DNA of 64,000 nt from Paracyclopina nana (Eukaryota; Arthropoda; Copepoda; Cyclopoida; Cyclopettidae). The notes beneath the pieces are model-generated. The model did not search any database, had not been told where the DNA came from, and saw nothing but the letters and a program-made list of their open reading frames with translations. Made by a program: the position numbers and the translations under genes. Below, piece after piece: positions 1-12,600 of this stretch; position 1 is the stretch's first letter, and each line of letters begins with the position of its first letter. The stretch is taken from assembly GCA_019096065.1 (NCBI GenBank), contig JAGUCH010000001.1:17236001-17300000 (forward strand), written 5' to 3'.

Positions 1-626
1 GGTGCCACAAAACTGCTTATTTAATTCACGACAAATCACCGGGTTAACTTCATAAAGGCTAAAAATGAGCCCTAAATCGAGCTTTCCGGTTTCTCCTCAA
101 ATTTTAAATTGGCAAATGGCAAAGAAAATTCGCTAAATCATCGGTCGTTAAAGAAAACGTTAAAAATAAAAACAAATATTTTTTTCGTCAAACCAACGTT
201 GGAAAATGGACGGCTGTGTATCAGAAATCGTACGAAATCTCCAACATCTTGGCTTTTGTTGACACTGTCGCTCAGTTTTGACGCAGTCAGTCCACCAGTC
301 AGCAAAATTCGCAGGCGGCAGGCTAGAAGAAAAGCCCCCTAATTTTTCCTCGTTGTTACAGCCGCGAAGATCGAAGTTGAGCGAGCCGGCAGCCGGGTGT
401 GTTCGTTGCCGCATTTTAAGCGTGCGGAGGGGCCGTACGATCTCCAGAGCTCGTCGTTTCACCGTTCGTCCATTTGCTCTCTCAGCTTTCGCAGAAGCGC
501 GACAAGGCTGGTTTCTGCTCCATCTCAAGTCTGAAGGTGACCCCGACTTCTTTCGGCCTCGCGGCTGCAAAACTGCAATCCTCAGTCTCGCTGACGACCT
601 CGAACCCTTTGGACCCATCCGGAACC
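1..626 (+). promoter_or_regulatory. Upstream region and probable 5' UTR of the NDUFA4-like gene
   Basis: The first ~250 bases are AT-rich and the stretch from about 350 to 626 is GC-rich, as expected for a promoter and 5' leader of a housekeeping gene. A pyrimidine-rich tract ending in AG near 490 could be a 5' UTR splice acceptor. Long open frames on both strands here (for example 160-618 on the minus strand) show no family resemblance and are treated as chance. No TATA box or initiator could be assigned with confidence. Confidence 0.35.
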
Positions 627-1815
627 ATGCCCGACATCGTTGGAACGCGTCAAGGCCAAAACCTGAAGCCCAAGAGCTTGTCTTTGGCTGGCATCCGCCA
701 TCACTACTCCCTCATCCCGCTTTTCGCTTCGCTCGGTGTGGCTGTCGGCTTGGCCACGCTCTTTTCAATGCGCATGTTGACCAAGGCCACTGACATCTCT
801 TGGAAAAAAGAGGTAATTTCAATGAGCATTTTTAATTCTTCAGGAGAAGGAAAATCCCCGTTTCGAATGCTTCTTAGAATTCTTAGTGCGTAGTTGCAAG
901 GTGGAAAGTACGTTCGCTGCTGTAGTTTACAGGGTCATGCAATTGAGGAGAAAAGTAAGCCGCATATGATCATTGCAAACGTGGGCAGTTTTAGCTAGGT
1001 GTGTTTATTTAGTCTAGCATATTTGATTAATTGGCAAACCGCACGCGTGCAGCTTAATTCGCTAAAAAATTACATTAGCACGACTAAGACCACAAAGCCT
1101 TATTATCTCGTCTAGCTAGTGTGGTGAAAATTGCTTTTTTAAAAATAGCTTTTTGTTTGCGTAGGCTTTTACGTGATCAAATGTCGACACTCGACAGCTC
1201 TTGGGATTCAGATTACTCGCACTAATTCATCTTCGTCAGTAAATGCGTCTTAAATATTGTTTTGATCTTTTTGTTGGATCGTTTCAGTGTCAGGCTCTAT
1301 TATGGGACCGTTTTCGTTCCCACCAATAAACCTGGGCTAAATATAAAGCAGCGTCTCCATTCCATAGCCAGAAGTCGAACGTACTTTGGAACTCTAATGA
1401 CGTAGCTCCAGCTTTTGAGCTAAAATCGTGTCTCCTGTTTCAATTTGAACTTTTCGTGGTCCCTTTCTATATAAATCAATTTTATGCTTTTAATTGATGA
1501 AAAATTATTGCTACAGCTCTGCAAATTTGAAAATCAATACGTTTTTAAAAGCTAGGCTAGTTTTGACTAGTTTAGCTGATCATCGGTTTCCCATTTATCA
1601 AATTCCAATTTTGGCATATCAGACTAAATCGATCGATGCATTTCTGTTTGCAGACTATTTATAATTGACATCAAATGTGAAATGTCTTTTTTCAGGAGGC
1701 TCCGTACAACTACTACGCCAACAAGCAATACCGTTTTATCAGTGCAAGCCGAAAATCCGAGGAGCACGTTCTTTCTCCCGAGGCCAGAGTTGCTCTGAGT
1801 GCACTTCAAAAGTAG
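627..1815 (+). CDS. NDUFA4: NDUFA4-like protein (cytochrome c oxidase-associated subunit family), two exons
   Basis: Exon 1 is 627-812 and exon 2 is 1696-1815, joined in phase 0 (donor GAG|gtaatt, acceptor tttttcag|GAG) to give 101 aa. Residues about 26-51 hold the family hallmark: a basic/His stretch, then SLIPLF and one transmembrane helix ending in an Arg-rich turn. Next come a conserved Trp and, in exon 2, the NYY...YRFIS segment that matches the 'Y-K-F-Y/F' stretch after the helix in NDUFA4 and C15orf48/NMES1. Family members sit in the inner mitochondrial membrane and associate with complex IV. The ~25-residue N-terminal extension before the helix is longer than usual. The start at 627 is chosen because it opens the frame close to the family start and has an A at -3. 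The 883-bp intron contains nothing recognisable. No clear AATAAA lies just downstream. Confidence 0.82.
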
Positions 1816-3532
1816 ATTTTTTTGTCCCAGAAGACAACGAGCGTTTGTGTTTCAGTATCTTGAATCGTTATGAATATAAAAATACCGAAGGGGTCTTTAT
1901 TGTAAAAGTACCTAAGTACCTCTTTATATTCTTTTTGTAGAGCTTCGGTGAGTTGTAGATTTTTGGCTGAGAGGTTTTGTTTTACTCCTGGGAATTATTG
2001 CGCTTCAGTAGATATTTGATTATTTTCCTTATGATTCGTTCAATAAGTACTTGATAAAGGATCAAGTCAATTGATGTTTTTCTGGGCTTGGTCTCAGTCT
2101 TTTGATAGTATAGTGTATTCGTTGGTGTATCAAGTTATAGCCGAAAGGCATGCCATAAGCAACGTTCAAGAAGCTTTCTTGCTTACTACAACCTTGTAAA
2201 ACTACCAAAAGAAGCTACTTTTGCCCTACTCAAATTCTTTTTTAAAATACAAGGCCTACAGTAATTTTTTAACGAGGATTATTGTGATATATCAAGTGAT
2301 TTCTTTGGCTTATTTTGCAAGGAATTTTTTTTAAAGAGTATCAAGAATTTTTTCCAACGAATGATAAGTGCTTTTCAAAAATTATGTGTAACATTTGGTT
2401 AGGTTAGGTTTAATTTGCTTTAAAAAAATTGAATTGATGGGTTAATTTAAAATAAAGTAATCTTTATCAAACTAAAAAAATTTCGATTGTCATTGGGTCG
2501 AAAATTAGCAAAAACCAAGGTTTTTCATAGCAGATTCATTAACTATATTCTCCAAATGGTCTTGTCATTCAAAATAGCTGTTTTCCAAATGGATGGGCTT
2601 CAAATCTTCTCGATGGATCTCAAATGGCTCTGGTGACTTGTTCGAAATCTTGGTATGCCCACGCACGTGACACGAGTTTGACATCCACACGACGAAAGGA
2701 TTGTCAACTTTGACAGAGCACCTCATAAATATCTAATACACAGTGCTCGGATCTGTGGCTCAATTTTGGCTTCTATTTTTTGGCAAGAAAACGTAGAACA
2801 CAAGTTAAGGCGGGCTCGTAATTTATTCCGAGCCATCATCCTGCAGTCAGCCCACTTTGCATCCTAATTCATCTCTTCTTGGTGATGGTGTGAGGAAAAT
2901 AATGAATTACAGTGCCAACGCGGCGCACTGTAGAAGTTGTAAATGCAAATGTCATTCCTGTGAGTGGTGGAGTTTTCCTTATCAAAGGCATTTTCTTGGC
3001 ACTGCAGCGAAGCTTATTGAATCAAGCTGCATTTACCATGACCATTATTTATATATATACCATTTTCGTGATGGTGCCATTATGGCATACCTCAGGGTGA
3101 ATTCTTGACCCGGGAATTACATGGATATTTTGGCGAAAAAGAAACCTAAAGATCTTGATGATGATGATGGTTTTGGTCCCTATAGTGAAGAAGCCTGAAG
3201 CCTTATCTGAGTGGAAAGAATACCCATGAAATGCCCAAAAATGCGATATACTCTGGCAGACACGAAAATCATGTGACAAGGCAATACGTCTACCTTTGTT
3301 TGGGAAAAAAGAGTACTTCCAAGCAAAAAACTGTTCTTATGTACTGCAATACGATTTCCTCGTGTTAAAATTCAGTTTACCGAAAATGTTTTATTTCGCA
3401 GTTCTTCCTAAGCATTTTGAGGGATATACAATACTTTATGGCCCTGGAATCAATTTTGAGGCATGTTTTATGCCCCTCATATTCCATGGACCTAATCCAA
3501 ATTCCAAAGAGGTTAGAAAAAAGGGAAGGGAC

Positions 3533-3602
3533 AACCTAGATTCGAACCTCAGATCGGTGGATTTTTTTAACATTATTGAAGCCACTGAGCTATAGTAGAC
3601 CT
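3533..3602 (-). repeat. tRNA-derived pseudo-gene or SINE head
   Basis: Read on the minus strand, an A-box-like TAGCTCAGTGGC and a B-box GGTTCGAATC are spaced as in a tRNA. The anticodon arm is eroded into an A-rich run and the acceptor strands do not pair fully. Best read as a tRNA-derived retroposon fragment rather than a working tRNA. Confidence 0.5.
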
Positions 3603-3855
3603 ATTACAAAAAAGTGTACTTTATTGAACCCAAACCAAAGGTTGGCTGCATGCATGAGCCAACTAAAGCATGTGAGAGCCCGTGACATTCACATAGCAGA
3701 TAAAAACCGAGCACGAGCAGCATTTTTTAAGGCATGGGCTAGCCATATTTATTTATTTTTTAATTTCGGCGTTGATTTTCGCGGAGATAAGATTTACTGA
3801 GCCGATATTCACGGAGCTGTTTTTTACGGACCAGATTTTTAAAATGGAAAAAATC

Positions 3856-3896
3856 TCGTAAAATTACTGGCCTCGCAGGCTCGGGCTAGAAAAGCT
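3856..3896. repeat. Short dispersed GC-rich motif, copy 1
   Basis: This ~40-base segment, containing GGCTCGGGCTAG, is nearly identical to 62626-62665. A looser relative containing CTCGCTACGCTCGG lies near 51455. It may be the end of a small mobile element. Confidence 0.4.
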
Positions 3897-4345
3897 AAAA
3901 CTCGTGTTTTTCCAATTTGATCTAAGTACATGAAATACTCACAATTATTCTTTAGGGTCCTTTGAAAATTAGCTCTTTTTTAATGAAAAAACTTTTTCAT
4001 GTTTATTTTTGCCTCTTCATTTCGGGTTTCCATTGAGTATGAGAAATGCGCGTAAAGTGTGTAAATTATGCGTATGTGTGCGTAAAGTGTGTACAAGTTG
4101 GCTTGGGCGCGGAAATGGACCTCCCGTAAGTTACGCGCGTGAATTTTCCGCTGAAGACGATCACGAAGAAGAAGTGGGAGCGGCTGCGGCTGCTGCAGTG
4201 TCAAGGATCAAGGATTGGGAGTCATTATTTCAGCAGAAGAGTCCCACCACTCATCATCATGAGGGTAATTTCTCCAGCATTGTTATGTAGTACTGCACTT
4301 CTTCTCGGTAATTGTGCAAAAGATGTGGAGAAGTAGAGTGAAATC

Positions 4346-6646
4346 ATGAAGCTCGGCCTTGTCGGACTTGGATTGTCCACCGTGATATTTGTCTTCTTGT
4401 TCATCAGTGGCGATTATGGCAATCTTGAGCAGTATGTGCTCATCACTGAAAGTGATCCGGAGACTCGAGAAATCCCAGAACCTCAAGGTAAACTCTATTT
4501 TTTGTACATAATTTTTTGGCATCATTTAAGAATTTTTCAATTTTTATGAGCCCATCAGATTTATGGCAAAAAATGTTCACTACATATTTTATTGATTTAT
4601 TTTCAATTTACAATGTGAAGGTAATCATCAATTTTTATTTCATGGCGAAAATCAAGTTTAAATTCAAGGCTGCAATGTTTGGCTTTTTTTAATTTCATGC
4701 AAAGCATAACGACACTCACAGACAATCAGCAATTTTTCATCCTTCATGCATTTTACCAAGGTAGATCGATTGCATGAGGCGGAAACTAGGCAGATATTAC
4801 ACTGAAGCTGCCTCGTGTCAAATAATTTCACGAGAAAGAACCTTGAGCAAGCTAAACAATCACATAATAGTTAACTCAAATAAAAAGGCACACATTGACA
4901 TAGGACCTAACCCAAACTACTTACAGCAGACAAGAATTATATATTTTCTGAAAGCCTATGTTCCAAGGGTTCATTTGGTGATAAAATTAAAATCCTGGCC
5001 TATCGCTTCCAATTACATTAAAGATTTTAAAAACGTATAGCGCAAAAACGGCTCATTTTTTGGGGATAGTTAGCTTCAATGACCCCCACTAAAATTCAAA
5101 AATAAAACTTAAGTTACTTCATAGTAAAATCGCTAGGATGAACAGAAACGGAGATATAGCCATGCTAAAAGTTGACTACTGCCAACTTGATTAATTTTGC
5201 ATAATAAGTTTGGCAGCAAATATCTCAATTTGAGTACATTTTACAGACTTGCTTATGAAATAAAAAAAGTTAGATCTTCTTTTTTCAGAGGGGGTCATTG
5301 CTATAAATAATCTCAAAAAATAATAAACTGTAGGTGCTAGACGTTTTTGAAAAGTTTATGTTATGAGAAGTCATAGGCCAGGATTTTTAAATTATTACCA
5401 AATGAACCCTAAGAACATAGGCTTTCAGAAAATGTATATTTTTTGGGTGTTGTAAGGAGTTTGAGTTAGGACCTTCTTCAAGTCAATGTGGGCACTTCCC
5501 TCTTTATTATGGAGGTGTCAACCATTTTCAAAGATTAAAAACTGACAATAATGACAAATTGTGCATTGTATACCATTGTGATTTGCCCACGAGGTTTTAT
5601 CACTTTTTGCCAATCAGCAAAAATTTCCCATATAATGAACACATGCAATTCGTTTTTGCCTTGGTTTTTTTCCTCTTCTTCAATAATGGATACAATGAAG
5701 AATTTATTTTTTGCTTTGCAGTCAAGGGCTGGCCTCCGTGCCAAAGTCGAGATCTTGGCCTCTACATTCGTCCCAACGAAACCACCACACTGATGCTACC
5801 AAAAAACGAGGCCGAAGATGTGGAATGGAGGGGGAAAAGATACCCGAAAAGCTTCATTCTCGTCTGCGTTCACTCATCGACTGATTCCTTCGAGAAACGA
5901 ATGCAAATTCGCCAGAGTTGGGCCAAAGACCAAATTGCCTTGCCCATCAAGGTCATTTTCCTCATTGGCAAGGCCCAAGATGATGAGCACTTGGAGGCTG
6001 AAGGCCAAATTTTCCAAGATGTCCTCCAAGAAGACTTGGTCGATTCCTATGCCAATTTGACGCTGAAATCCGTACTTATGCTCAAGTATGCTCAGACCTT
6101 GGACAATGTGAGCTTCCTCATGAAAGTCGATGATGACTCCTTTGTCAACCTGTTCAGGCTCATGGTCTACGTTTCCATCCTGGAGAGGCACAAAAATGAC
6201 AAATTCATCGTGGGTAAGATCTAAAATTGGATGATCCTTTTTCAATTTAATTTTTTTTACTATTTTAAGGCCACGTGCTGGGCCCCGGAAGTCCTGTGAT
6301 AAGGCCGCAAAAAGGCCAAGTTTACTCCACTGGTTGGGAAGTGCCATTTTACATCTACAACCAGACAAGTTTCCCCAATGCTGTGAGCGGGTCAGGATAC
6401 CTGATTTCAAGGCCTGCCATTCCATGCTTGTATGAAAAGAGCCTCGATATCCCATACCTCAATTTGGAGGACATTTTTGTCACCGGCCTCGCGGCCTCCA
6501 AGTGCAGAGTGCGGCTGAAAAACAGCCAGTGGTTTTTCTACCTGGGCAAAGACTCCACATTGGTCAAGCCTCAAGACATTCTCATCCATGGCTTGAAGCA
6601 AAAAGGTCAAATGGTGGAGTTGTACAAAAAGCTGCATAAATTGTGA
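4346..6646 (+). CDS. Beta-1,3-galactosyltransferase (glycosyltransferase family 31), three exons
   Basis: Exons 4346-4487, 5722-6213 and 6270-6646 join through GT-AG introns (1,234 and 56 bp, both phase 1) into 336 codons. Residues 3-21 form a short N-terminal signal anchor, giving type II Golgi topology. GT31 hallmarks follow in order: MQIRQSW (canonical R-x-x-IR-x-TW), FLIG, the D-x-YANLTLK segment, the metal-binding KVDDDSF at 6123-6143 (DDD at 6129-6137), SGSGYLIS, and LEDIFVTG near the end. Members transfer a sugar from UDP-Gal or UDP-GlcNAc to glycoprotein or glycolipid acceptors in the Golgi lumen; the exact donor and linkage cannot be read here. The length fits the short invertebrate B3GALT-like paralogs. 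The ATG at 4346 directly precedes the anchor. No nearby polyadenylation signal stands out. Confidence 0.88.
4880..5515. mobile_element. Long foldback (palindromic) element in intron 1 of the galactosyltransferase gene
   Basis: The left half (about 4880-5190) recurs as its reverse complement in the right half (about 5200-5515). Matching landmarks are TTCTGAAAGCCTATGTTC (about 4948-4965) against its inverse near 5413-5430, the CCTGGCCTAT block near 4996 against ATAGGCCAGG near 5378, and CAATGACCCCC near 5077 against GGGGGTCATTG near 5292. The centre is near 5195 (CTGCCAACTT / AAGTTTGGCAG). There is no ORF. It behaves like a non-autonomous foldback transposon or MITE; no target duplication could be assigned. 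Confidence 0.8.
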
Positions 6647-8179
6647 TCACATTTTTGTTCAACTTCATTCTTTTCCTCTTCAGCTGATTTCAGCCTCTTT
6701 TTTGCCAATGGGTCTTCTTTGACAGCTGCCAATGTCTTCAAGCCTTTCACTTGTCTCTTCTCAACTTTTGGCCTTTGGAGCTTTTTCCTCAGCCTTGACT
6801 TTTGCCCTTGGGAGCTGAAAAGTCCGATGGTGGCTGGTCTATGGTATTAATTCCTAATGTCTTTTCAATGGTGGTTTTCCTACGATCACCCATTGAAACC
6901 CCTTCAACCTGCAATGTGCAGCCAAATGGAGGATCAGACGTTTTGAGACTTTGGCAAGACTCCCTTTTGCTTGCTCTAATAGTAGTTCCAGGTGCGTTTT
7001 GTAGGACCAAGTTGGGTTCTTGTAGTACCAGGCACAATCTGTAGTAGTACCAGGTAATAGCGCCCACACTCCCACCTTTTTCCAAGTACCAACTTCGTAA
7101 TACCTGATTGCTTGGAGTGAGCTTAGTGTTAAGCCCAGTAGTGGCGCTAGAGGGCGCTGTAAAAACTCGAACACCAAACAATGTCGCATGAAGCGGTTTC
7201 ATAGAAGTTTCCGCTTTTTCTTGATTTTTCATTAATTGTCAGAATAATTAATGGTTACATTACAATCTTTCCTACACCATTGAAGTAGATCAGACCCTAA
7301 AAAACAAAAAATCCAAAATATTGGCTCAAATTGCCATAAGAAAAGCTGTCATTGCCACGCACACAAATGCTAATAAACCATTATTCAGTCACTAATGATA
7401 TCTTTCAAGGAGTTATCTCTTCCATTTTGACCAATTTCCAGCTGGCATATAGTATTTTATGGAATTCACTCAACAAAAAGCTCAAAATTGTAATTCAGAT
7501 TTAGTTTAGATCATTACGTCATCAAATGGTTTTAAGAGCGCCAAGCATCCAACGCCATCTGTGGCGGCTTTGATAACTAAATCGGCGCAGTGCAAGCAAT
7601 CAAGTTTTGTTTTTGTTCCGATTTCCGTTTCGAGCGTAAAAGCGGAACTTTTATTTCTAGCCACGCAACCTACTAATGGGAAAAACAGATTAGACTAGGT
7701 CGATTACTTGATTATCATGTGGCTTCAGCATTGATGATAAGGCATGTTTATTGTAATGCATGCAATTTTTCTCCAAAAATCTCATGTTGTTGCGTTGAAT
7801 GGAAAGATGCACTTTTTATGGCCCAAACGCAAAAATGTCTGCCAATCTACACTTTCTTATAATTCGGTTTCTTGTTGAGATCAGTCACAGTAACCTCTTT
7901 TTCATTGATGCATGTTTGCTCTAAAAGGAGCAGCTCTAATGCAAAATTTAAATTGATGGTCTTTTCAAATGAGTGAATTTTTTCGAAATCTTACACATGT
8001 AGAATATCCTGCCACAGTGGCTCAAAATGCCTTTTTAACGCGCATGAGGAAAAAACTCGAGAAATCGTTGGGAATTTTCATAGGGCAGTAAGCTAAACAT
8101 TTACAATCAGAGCTGCCTTATCAATTGTGACGAATTATAATTAAATGGGGTCTGATTGACCTCTCAGTCATTATAGAAA
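6647..8179. other. Intergenic region, no supported gene
   Basis: AT-rich. A small cluster of GTAGTACCAGG-like repeats lies at about 6975-7055. A motif matching the arthropod/vertebrate CTCF core, CTAGAGGGCGC, is at 7147-7157. The open minus-strand frame 6789-7232 has low complexity and no recognisable family, so it is not called as a gene. Confidence 0.45.
7147..7157 (+). promoter_or_regulatory. Candidate CTCF-type motif
   Basis: CTAGAGGGCGC followed by TGT fits the YAGRKGGCGC core recognised by CTCF. Similar cores occur at 9538-9548 (+), 47729-47739 (-) and 53059-53069 (-). A motif this short can arise by chance, so this is a weak call. Confidence 0.25.
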
Positions 8180-8425
8180 AAATTTGATTCCTATCAAAAG
8201 TTGTGGCTGCCCCATGAAATGGGCGAAATGGCTGTTTTTGAAAATGTGTCTGTCAATTCAAACCATTTTTTATCCTTTTTAATTCCCTGCATAGCCAACC
8301 CAGTTAGAAGTTGAAAATTGGTGGTTAAATGATAATTCGGGCGATTTGGCGGATTTTCTCGTGCGCGTGAAAATGGCTTTTTGACCCACTGTGCACACGA
8401 AAATCCCTCACCGAAATTGTGACTC
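8180..8425 (+). repeat. Dispersed repeat family A, copy 1
   Basis: Shares an ordered set of blocks with 13880-14195 and, inverted, with 29390-29665: a tTATCAAAAGTTGTGGCTGCC-like block, GAAGTTGAAAATTGGT(C/G)(T/G)T, a GGCGATTTGGC-like block and ACCCACTGTGC-like block. It contains no intact ORF. Likely a fragment of an old transposable element of unknown class. Confidence 0.55.
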
Positions 8426-9504
8426 ACGAGTGCTGACGTATCATATAACAAAAAGCTTGAAACTGCAGCCAATTTTGTAGCTTCAAGCCCAAACATTAGC
8501 TTTGGTGATTTTCGCCTAAAAAATGCCACTTTTGCACAAAATGCTAAAAATAAAACAGATTAATATAGAAAAAATCACCCAGTTTCAAATTCGCTGGATC
8601 ACAAAAATGGTGCTATTTACTTTTGTTCTTATCAAAAGCTTCAGAATGTTTCTAAAGTGTCGGACATTTCAAATAAAAAGTTCCCCCATTTAAAATGTGG
8701 TGTTCATCTACTTGATCCAGGAAATAATACCTTCTACATTCATGATTACTTGGGGAGCAAAAAAGTGGAGTGATCATTGACATCAATTGAATATTGTATG
8801 CTCAGAACAAATAATGATTTAATTATGCTAGATAACGGCTACATCATGCCATTTGAAGTATTTTTTTCCTCTTTGTAATTCGAGTAAATGTTTTCAAATG
8901 GGGAAAATCTTTCTCAAATTTGCATTTGCTGCTTATCTCAAAATAAAAAGCTGAGCAAAGTTAAAGCCCCAAAAAGTGAATGAAGTCATTGCTCCACATG
9001 TATCTAAACACTTGATTTATGTTTTGTGGTCCTTTTCCACCCATTACATTGGTATTTCCTCATTTTTAGCAGAATTATTTAATGCCTTTGATGTATTTCC
9101 ATAAAAACTTTGCATAACGTTTGCTATGAGTATCTTTTGAACTTGAAGCTTGCAAAGAGATCATTGACGTCAATTATCTTGGAGCAAATAGCTTGAGCAA
9201 GTATTGTAGTACTAAAGTATTCTTTATCAGGTCCACTTTAGAATATGTTGCAATATGAAGCTGCTTCATATTTACTTTTCGTAAATACTGTGCATAAGTC
9301 AGCAAAAGAAACTGGATTTTTCCAGCATTGGACTGATTTCTTCAGTCCCAATCTATTTGCGCCGCATGCGGATTTTTTAGCATCTTCATTTCGATATGTC
9401 TTCAATCAAAGAAGAAATGTTACATTTTTTTAGTTTATTTAAGTTGACATCAATCTTTATTTCATAATATACAATTATTACAATCTGTCAATTCAATTTC
9501 AAGG
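8426..9504. other. AT-rich spacer, nothing recognised
   Basis: No ORF of interest; the 62-codon frame at 9245-9433 shows no family features. Confidence 0.4.
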
Positions 9505-9635
9505 TGCTATAAGCCATTGGAGGGACAAACTTTTTCGCTAGATGGCGCTTTTTGAGCAAGTATATTTGAAAAAACTGTCAATCGAAAAACTTGTGATCAC
9601 GTGATTACGATCCAGGCCTTTCAGTGACTAATTGC
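9505..9635 (+). repeat. Repeat B, left copy flanking the 114-bp array
   Basis: Begins TATAAGCCATTGGAGGGA and continues through AAAC, TTTTGAGCA and CAAAACTTG/GAAAAACTTG blocks that recur in the same order and orientation at 13226-13365, on the other side of the minisatellite. The element also contains a CTCF-like core, CTAGATGGCGC, at 9538-9548, which is altered in the right copy. Confidence 0.6.
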
Positions 9636-12600
9636 CCGACCAATCTCAAGACACACCTTTACTATCAGTCTTACTTTTAATTTGGTCCCACAGTTTGGGT
9701 CTCAAAATAACATGTGTCCCACCATGACTTTTAATCCCAGTTTGTGTCTCACCATAAGATGTGTCCCATCATGACTGTTAATCCCACCATTTCATTTATG
9801 TCCCACCTCCCAATTGTCCCACCTTAAGTTTTCAGTGACTAACTCTATCCACATTTTGTGTCTCACCATATAAAGTGTCCCACCATGACTTTTAATCCCA
9901 CCATTTCATTTTGTCCCACCTCCCAATTGTCCCACCTTGATTTTTCAGTGACTATCTCTCCCCACATTTGGTGTCCCACCATAACATTTGTCCCACCATG
10001 ACTTTTAATCCCACCATTTCATTTTGTCCCACCTTCCAATTGTCCCACCTTGATTATTCAGTGACAATCTCTCACCACATTTTGTGTCTCACCATAAAAT
10101 GTGTCCCACCATGACTTTTAATCCCACCATTTCAATTTTGTCCCACCTCCCAATTGTCCCACCTTGATTTTTCAGCGACTATCTCTCCCCACATTTGGTG
10201 TCCCACCATAATATTTGTCCCACCATGACTTTTAATCCCACCATTTCATTTTTGTCCCACCTCCCAATTGTCCCACCTTGAATTTTCAGAGACTATCTCT
10301 CCCCACATTTTGTGTCTCACCATAATATGTGTCCCACCATGACTTTTAATCCCACCATTTCTTTTTTGTCCCACCTCCCAATTGTCCCACCTTGAATTTT
10401 CAGTTACTATCTCTCCCCATATTTGGTGTCCCACCATAATATTTGTCCCACCATGACTTTTAATCCCACCATTTCATTTTTGTCCCACCTCCCAATTGTC
10501 CCACCTTGATTTTTCAGTGACTATCTCTCCCCACATTTGGTGTCCCACCATAACATTTGTCCCACCATGACTTTTAATCCCACCATTTCATTTTGTCCCA
10601 CCTTCCAATTGTCCCACCTTGATTATTCAGTGACAATCTCTCACCACATTTTGTGTCTCACCATAAAATGTGTCCCACCATGACTTTTAATCCCACCATT
10701 TCAATTTTGTCCCACCTCCCAATTGTCCCACCTTGATTTTTCAGCGACTATCTCTCCCCACATTTGGTGTCCCACCATAATATTTGTCCCACCATGACTT
10801 TTAATCCCACCATTTCATTTTTGTCCCACCTCCCAATTGTCCCACCTTGAATTTTCAGAGACTATCTCTCCCCACATTTTGTGTCTCACCATAATATGTG
10901 TCCCACCATGACTTTTAATCCCACCATTTCATTTTTGTCCCACCTCCCAATTGTCCCACCTTGAATTTTCAGTGACTATCTCTCACCACATTTTGTGTCT
11001 CACTATAAAAAGTGTCCCACCATGACTTTTAATCCCACCATTTCATTTTTGTCCCACCTTCCAATTGTCCCACCTTGAATTTTCAGTGACTATCTCTCAC
11101 CACATTTTGTGTCTCACCATAAAATGTGTCCCACCATGACTTTTAATCCCACCATTTCAATTTTGTCCCACCTCCCAATTGTCCCACCTTGATTTTTCAG
11201 CGACTATCTCTCCCCACATTTGGTGTCCCACCATAATATTTGTCCCACCATGACTTTTAATCCCACCATTTTTATTTTTGTCCCACCTCCCAATTGTCCC
11301 ACCTTGAATTTTCAGAGACTATCTCTCCCCACATTTTGTGTCTCACCATAATATGTGTCCCACCATGACTTTTAATCCCACCATTTCTTTTTTGTCCCAC
11401 CTCCCAATTGTCCCACCTTGAATTTTCAGTGACTATCTCTCCCCACATTTGGTGTCCCACCATAATATTTGTCCCACCATGACTTTTAATCCCACCATTT
11501 CATTTTTGTCCCACCTCCCAATTGTCTCACCTTGAATTTTCAGTGACTATCTCTCCCCACATTTTGTGTCTCACCATAATATGTGTCCCACCATGACTTT
11601 TAATCCCACCATTTCATTTTTGTCCCACCTCCCAATTGTCCCACCTTGAATTTTCAGTGACTATCTCTCCCCACATTTGGTGTCCCACCATAATATGTGT
11701 CCCACCATGACTTTTAATCCCACCATTTCATTTTGTCCCACCTCCCAATTGTCCCACCTTGATTTTTTAGTGACTATCTCTCACCACATTTTGTGTCTCA
11801 CTATAAAAAGTGTCCCACCATGACTTTTAATCCCACCATTTCATTTTTGTCCCACCTTCCAATTGTCCCACCTTGAATTTTCAGTGACTATCTCTCACCA
11901 CATTTTGTGTCTCACCATAAAATGTGTCCCACCATGACTTTTAATCCCACCATTTCATTTTTGTCCCACCTCCCAATTGTCCCACCTTGAATTTTCAGTG
12001 ACTATCTCTCCCCACATTTGGTGTCCCACCATAATATTTGTCCCACCATGACTTTTAATCCCACCATTTCATTTTTGTCCCACCTCCCAATTGTCCCACC
12101 TTGAATTTTCAGAGACTATCTCTCCCCACATTTTGTGTCTCACCATAATATGTGTCCCACCATGACTTTTAATCCCACCATTTCTTTTTTGTCCCACCTC
12201 CCAATTGTCCCACCTTGAATTTTCAGTGACTATCTCTCCCCACATTTGGTGTCCCACCATAATATTTGTCCCACCATGACTTTTAATCCCACCATTTCAT
12301 TTTTGTCCCACCTTCCAATTGTCCCACCTTGAATTTTCAGTGACTATCTCTCACCACATTTTGTGTCTCACCATAAAATGTGTCCCACCATGACTTTTAA
12401 TCCCACCATTTCATTTTTGTCCCACCTCCCAATTGTCCCACCTTGAATTTTCAGTGACTATCTCTCCCCACATTTGGTGTCCCACCATAATATTTGTCCC
12501 ACCATGACTTTTAATCCCACCATTTCATTTTTGTCCCACCTCCCAATTGTCCCACCTTGAATTTTCAGAGACTATCTCTCCCCACATTTTGTGTCTCACC

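Larger units (their letters stand above)
1816..4345. other. Intergenic region, AT-rich, no supported gene
   Basis: No conserved coding sequence is recognised. Short ORFs at 2857-3108 and 2912-3100 overlap in different frames. The second contains hydrophobic stretches that could be a decayed membrane-protein fragment, but no family could be named. The region also holds a tRNA-like repeat (3533-3602), a short GC-rich motif shared with 62.6 kb (3856-3896), and two copies of GCGTAAAGTGTGTA near 4051 and 4079. Confidence 0.5.

Noticed and set aside
160-618. 152-codon minus-strand frame upstream of the NDUFA4-like gene
   Set aside because: Lies opposite the GC-rich leader; composition is Arg/Pro/Ser biased with no domain, typical of a chance frame.
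2857-3108. Possible small gene with overlapping 83- and 62-codon frames
   Set aside because: The two frames disagree, no splice context links them and no family is recognised; a decayed membrane-protein fragment remains possible.
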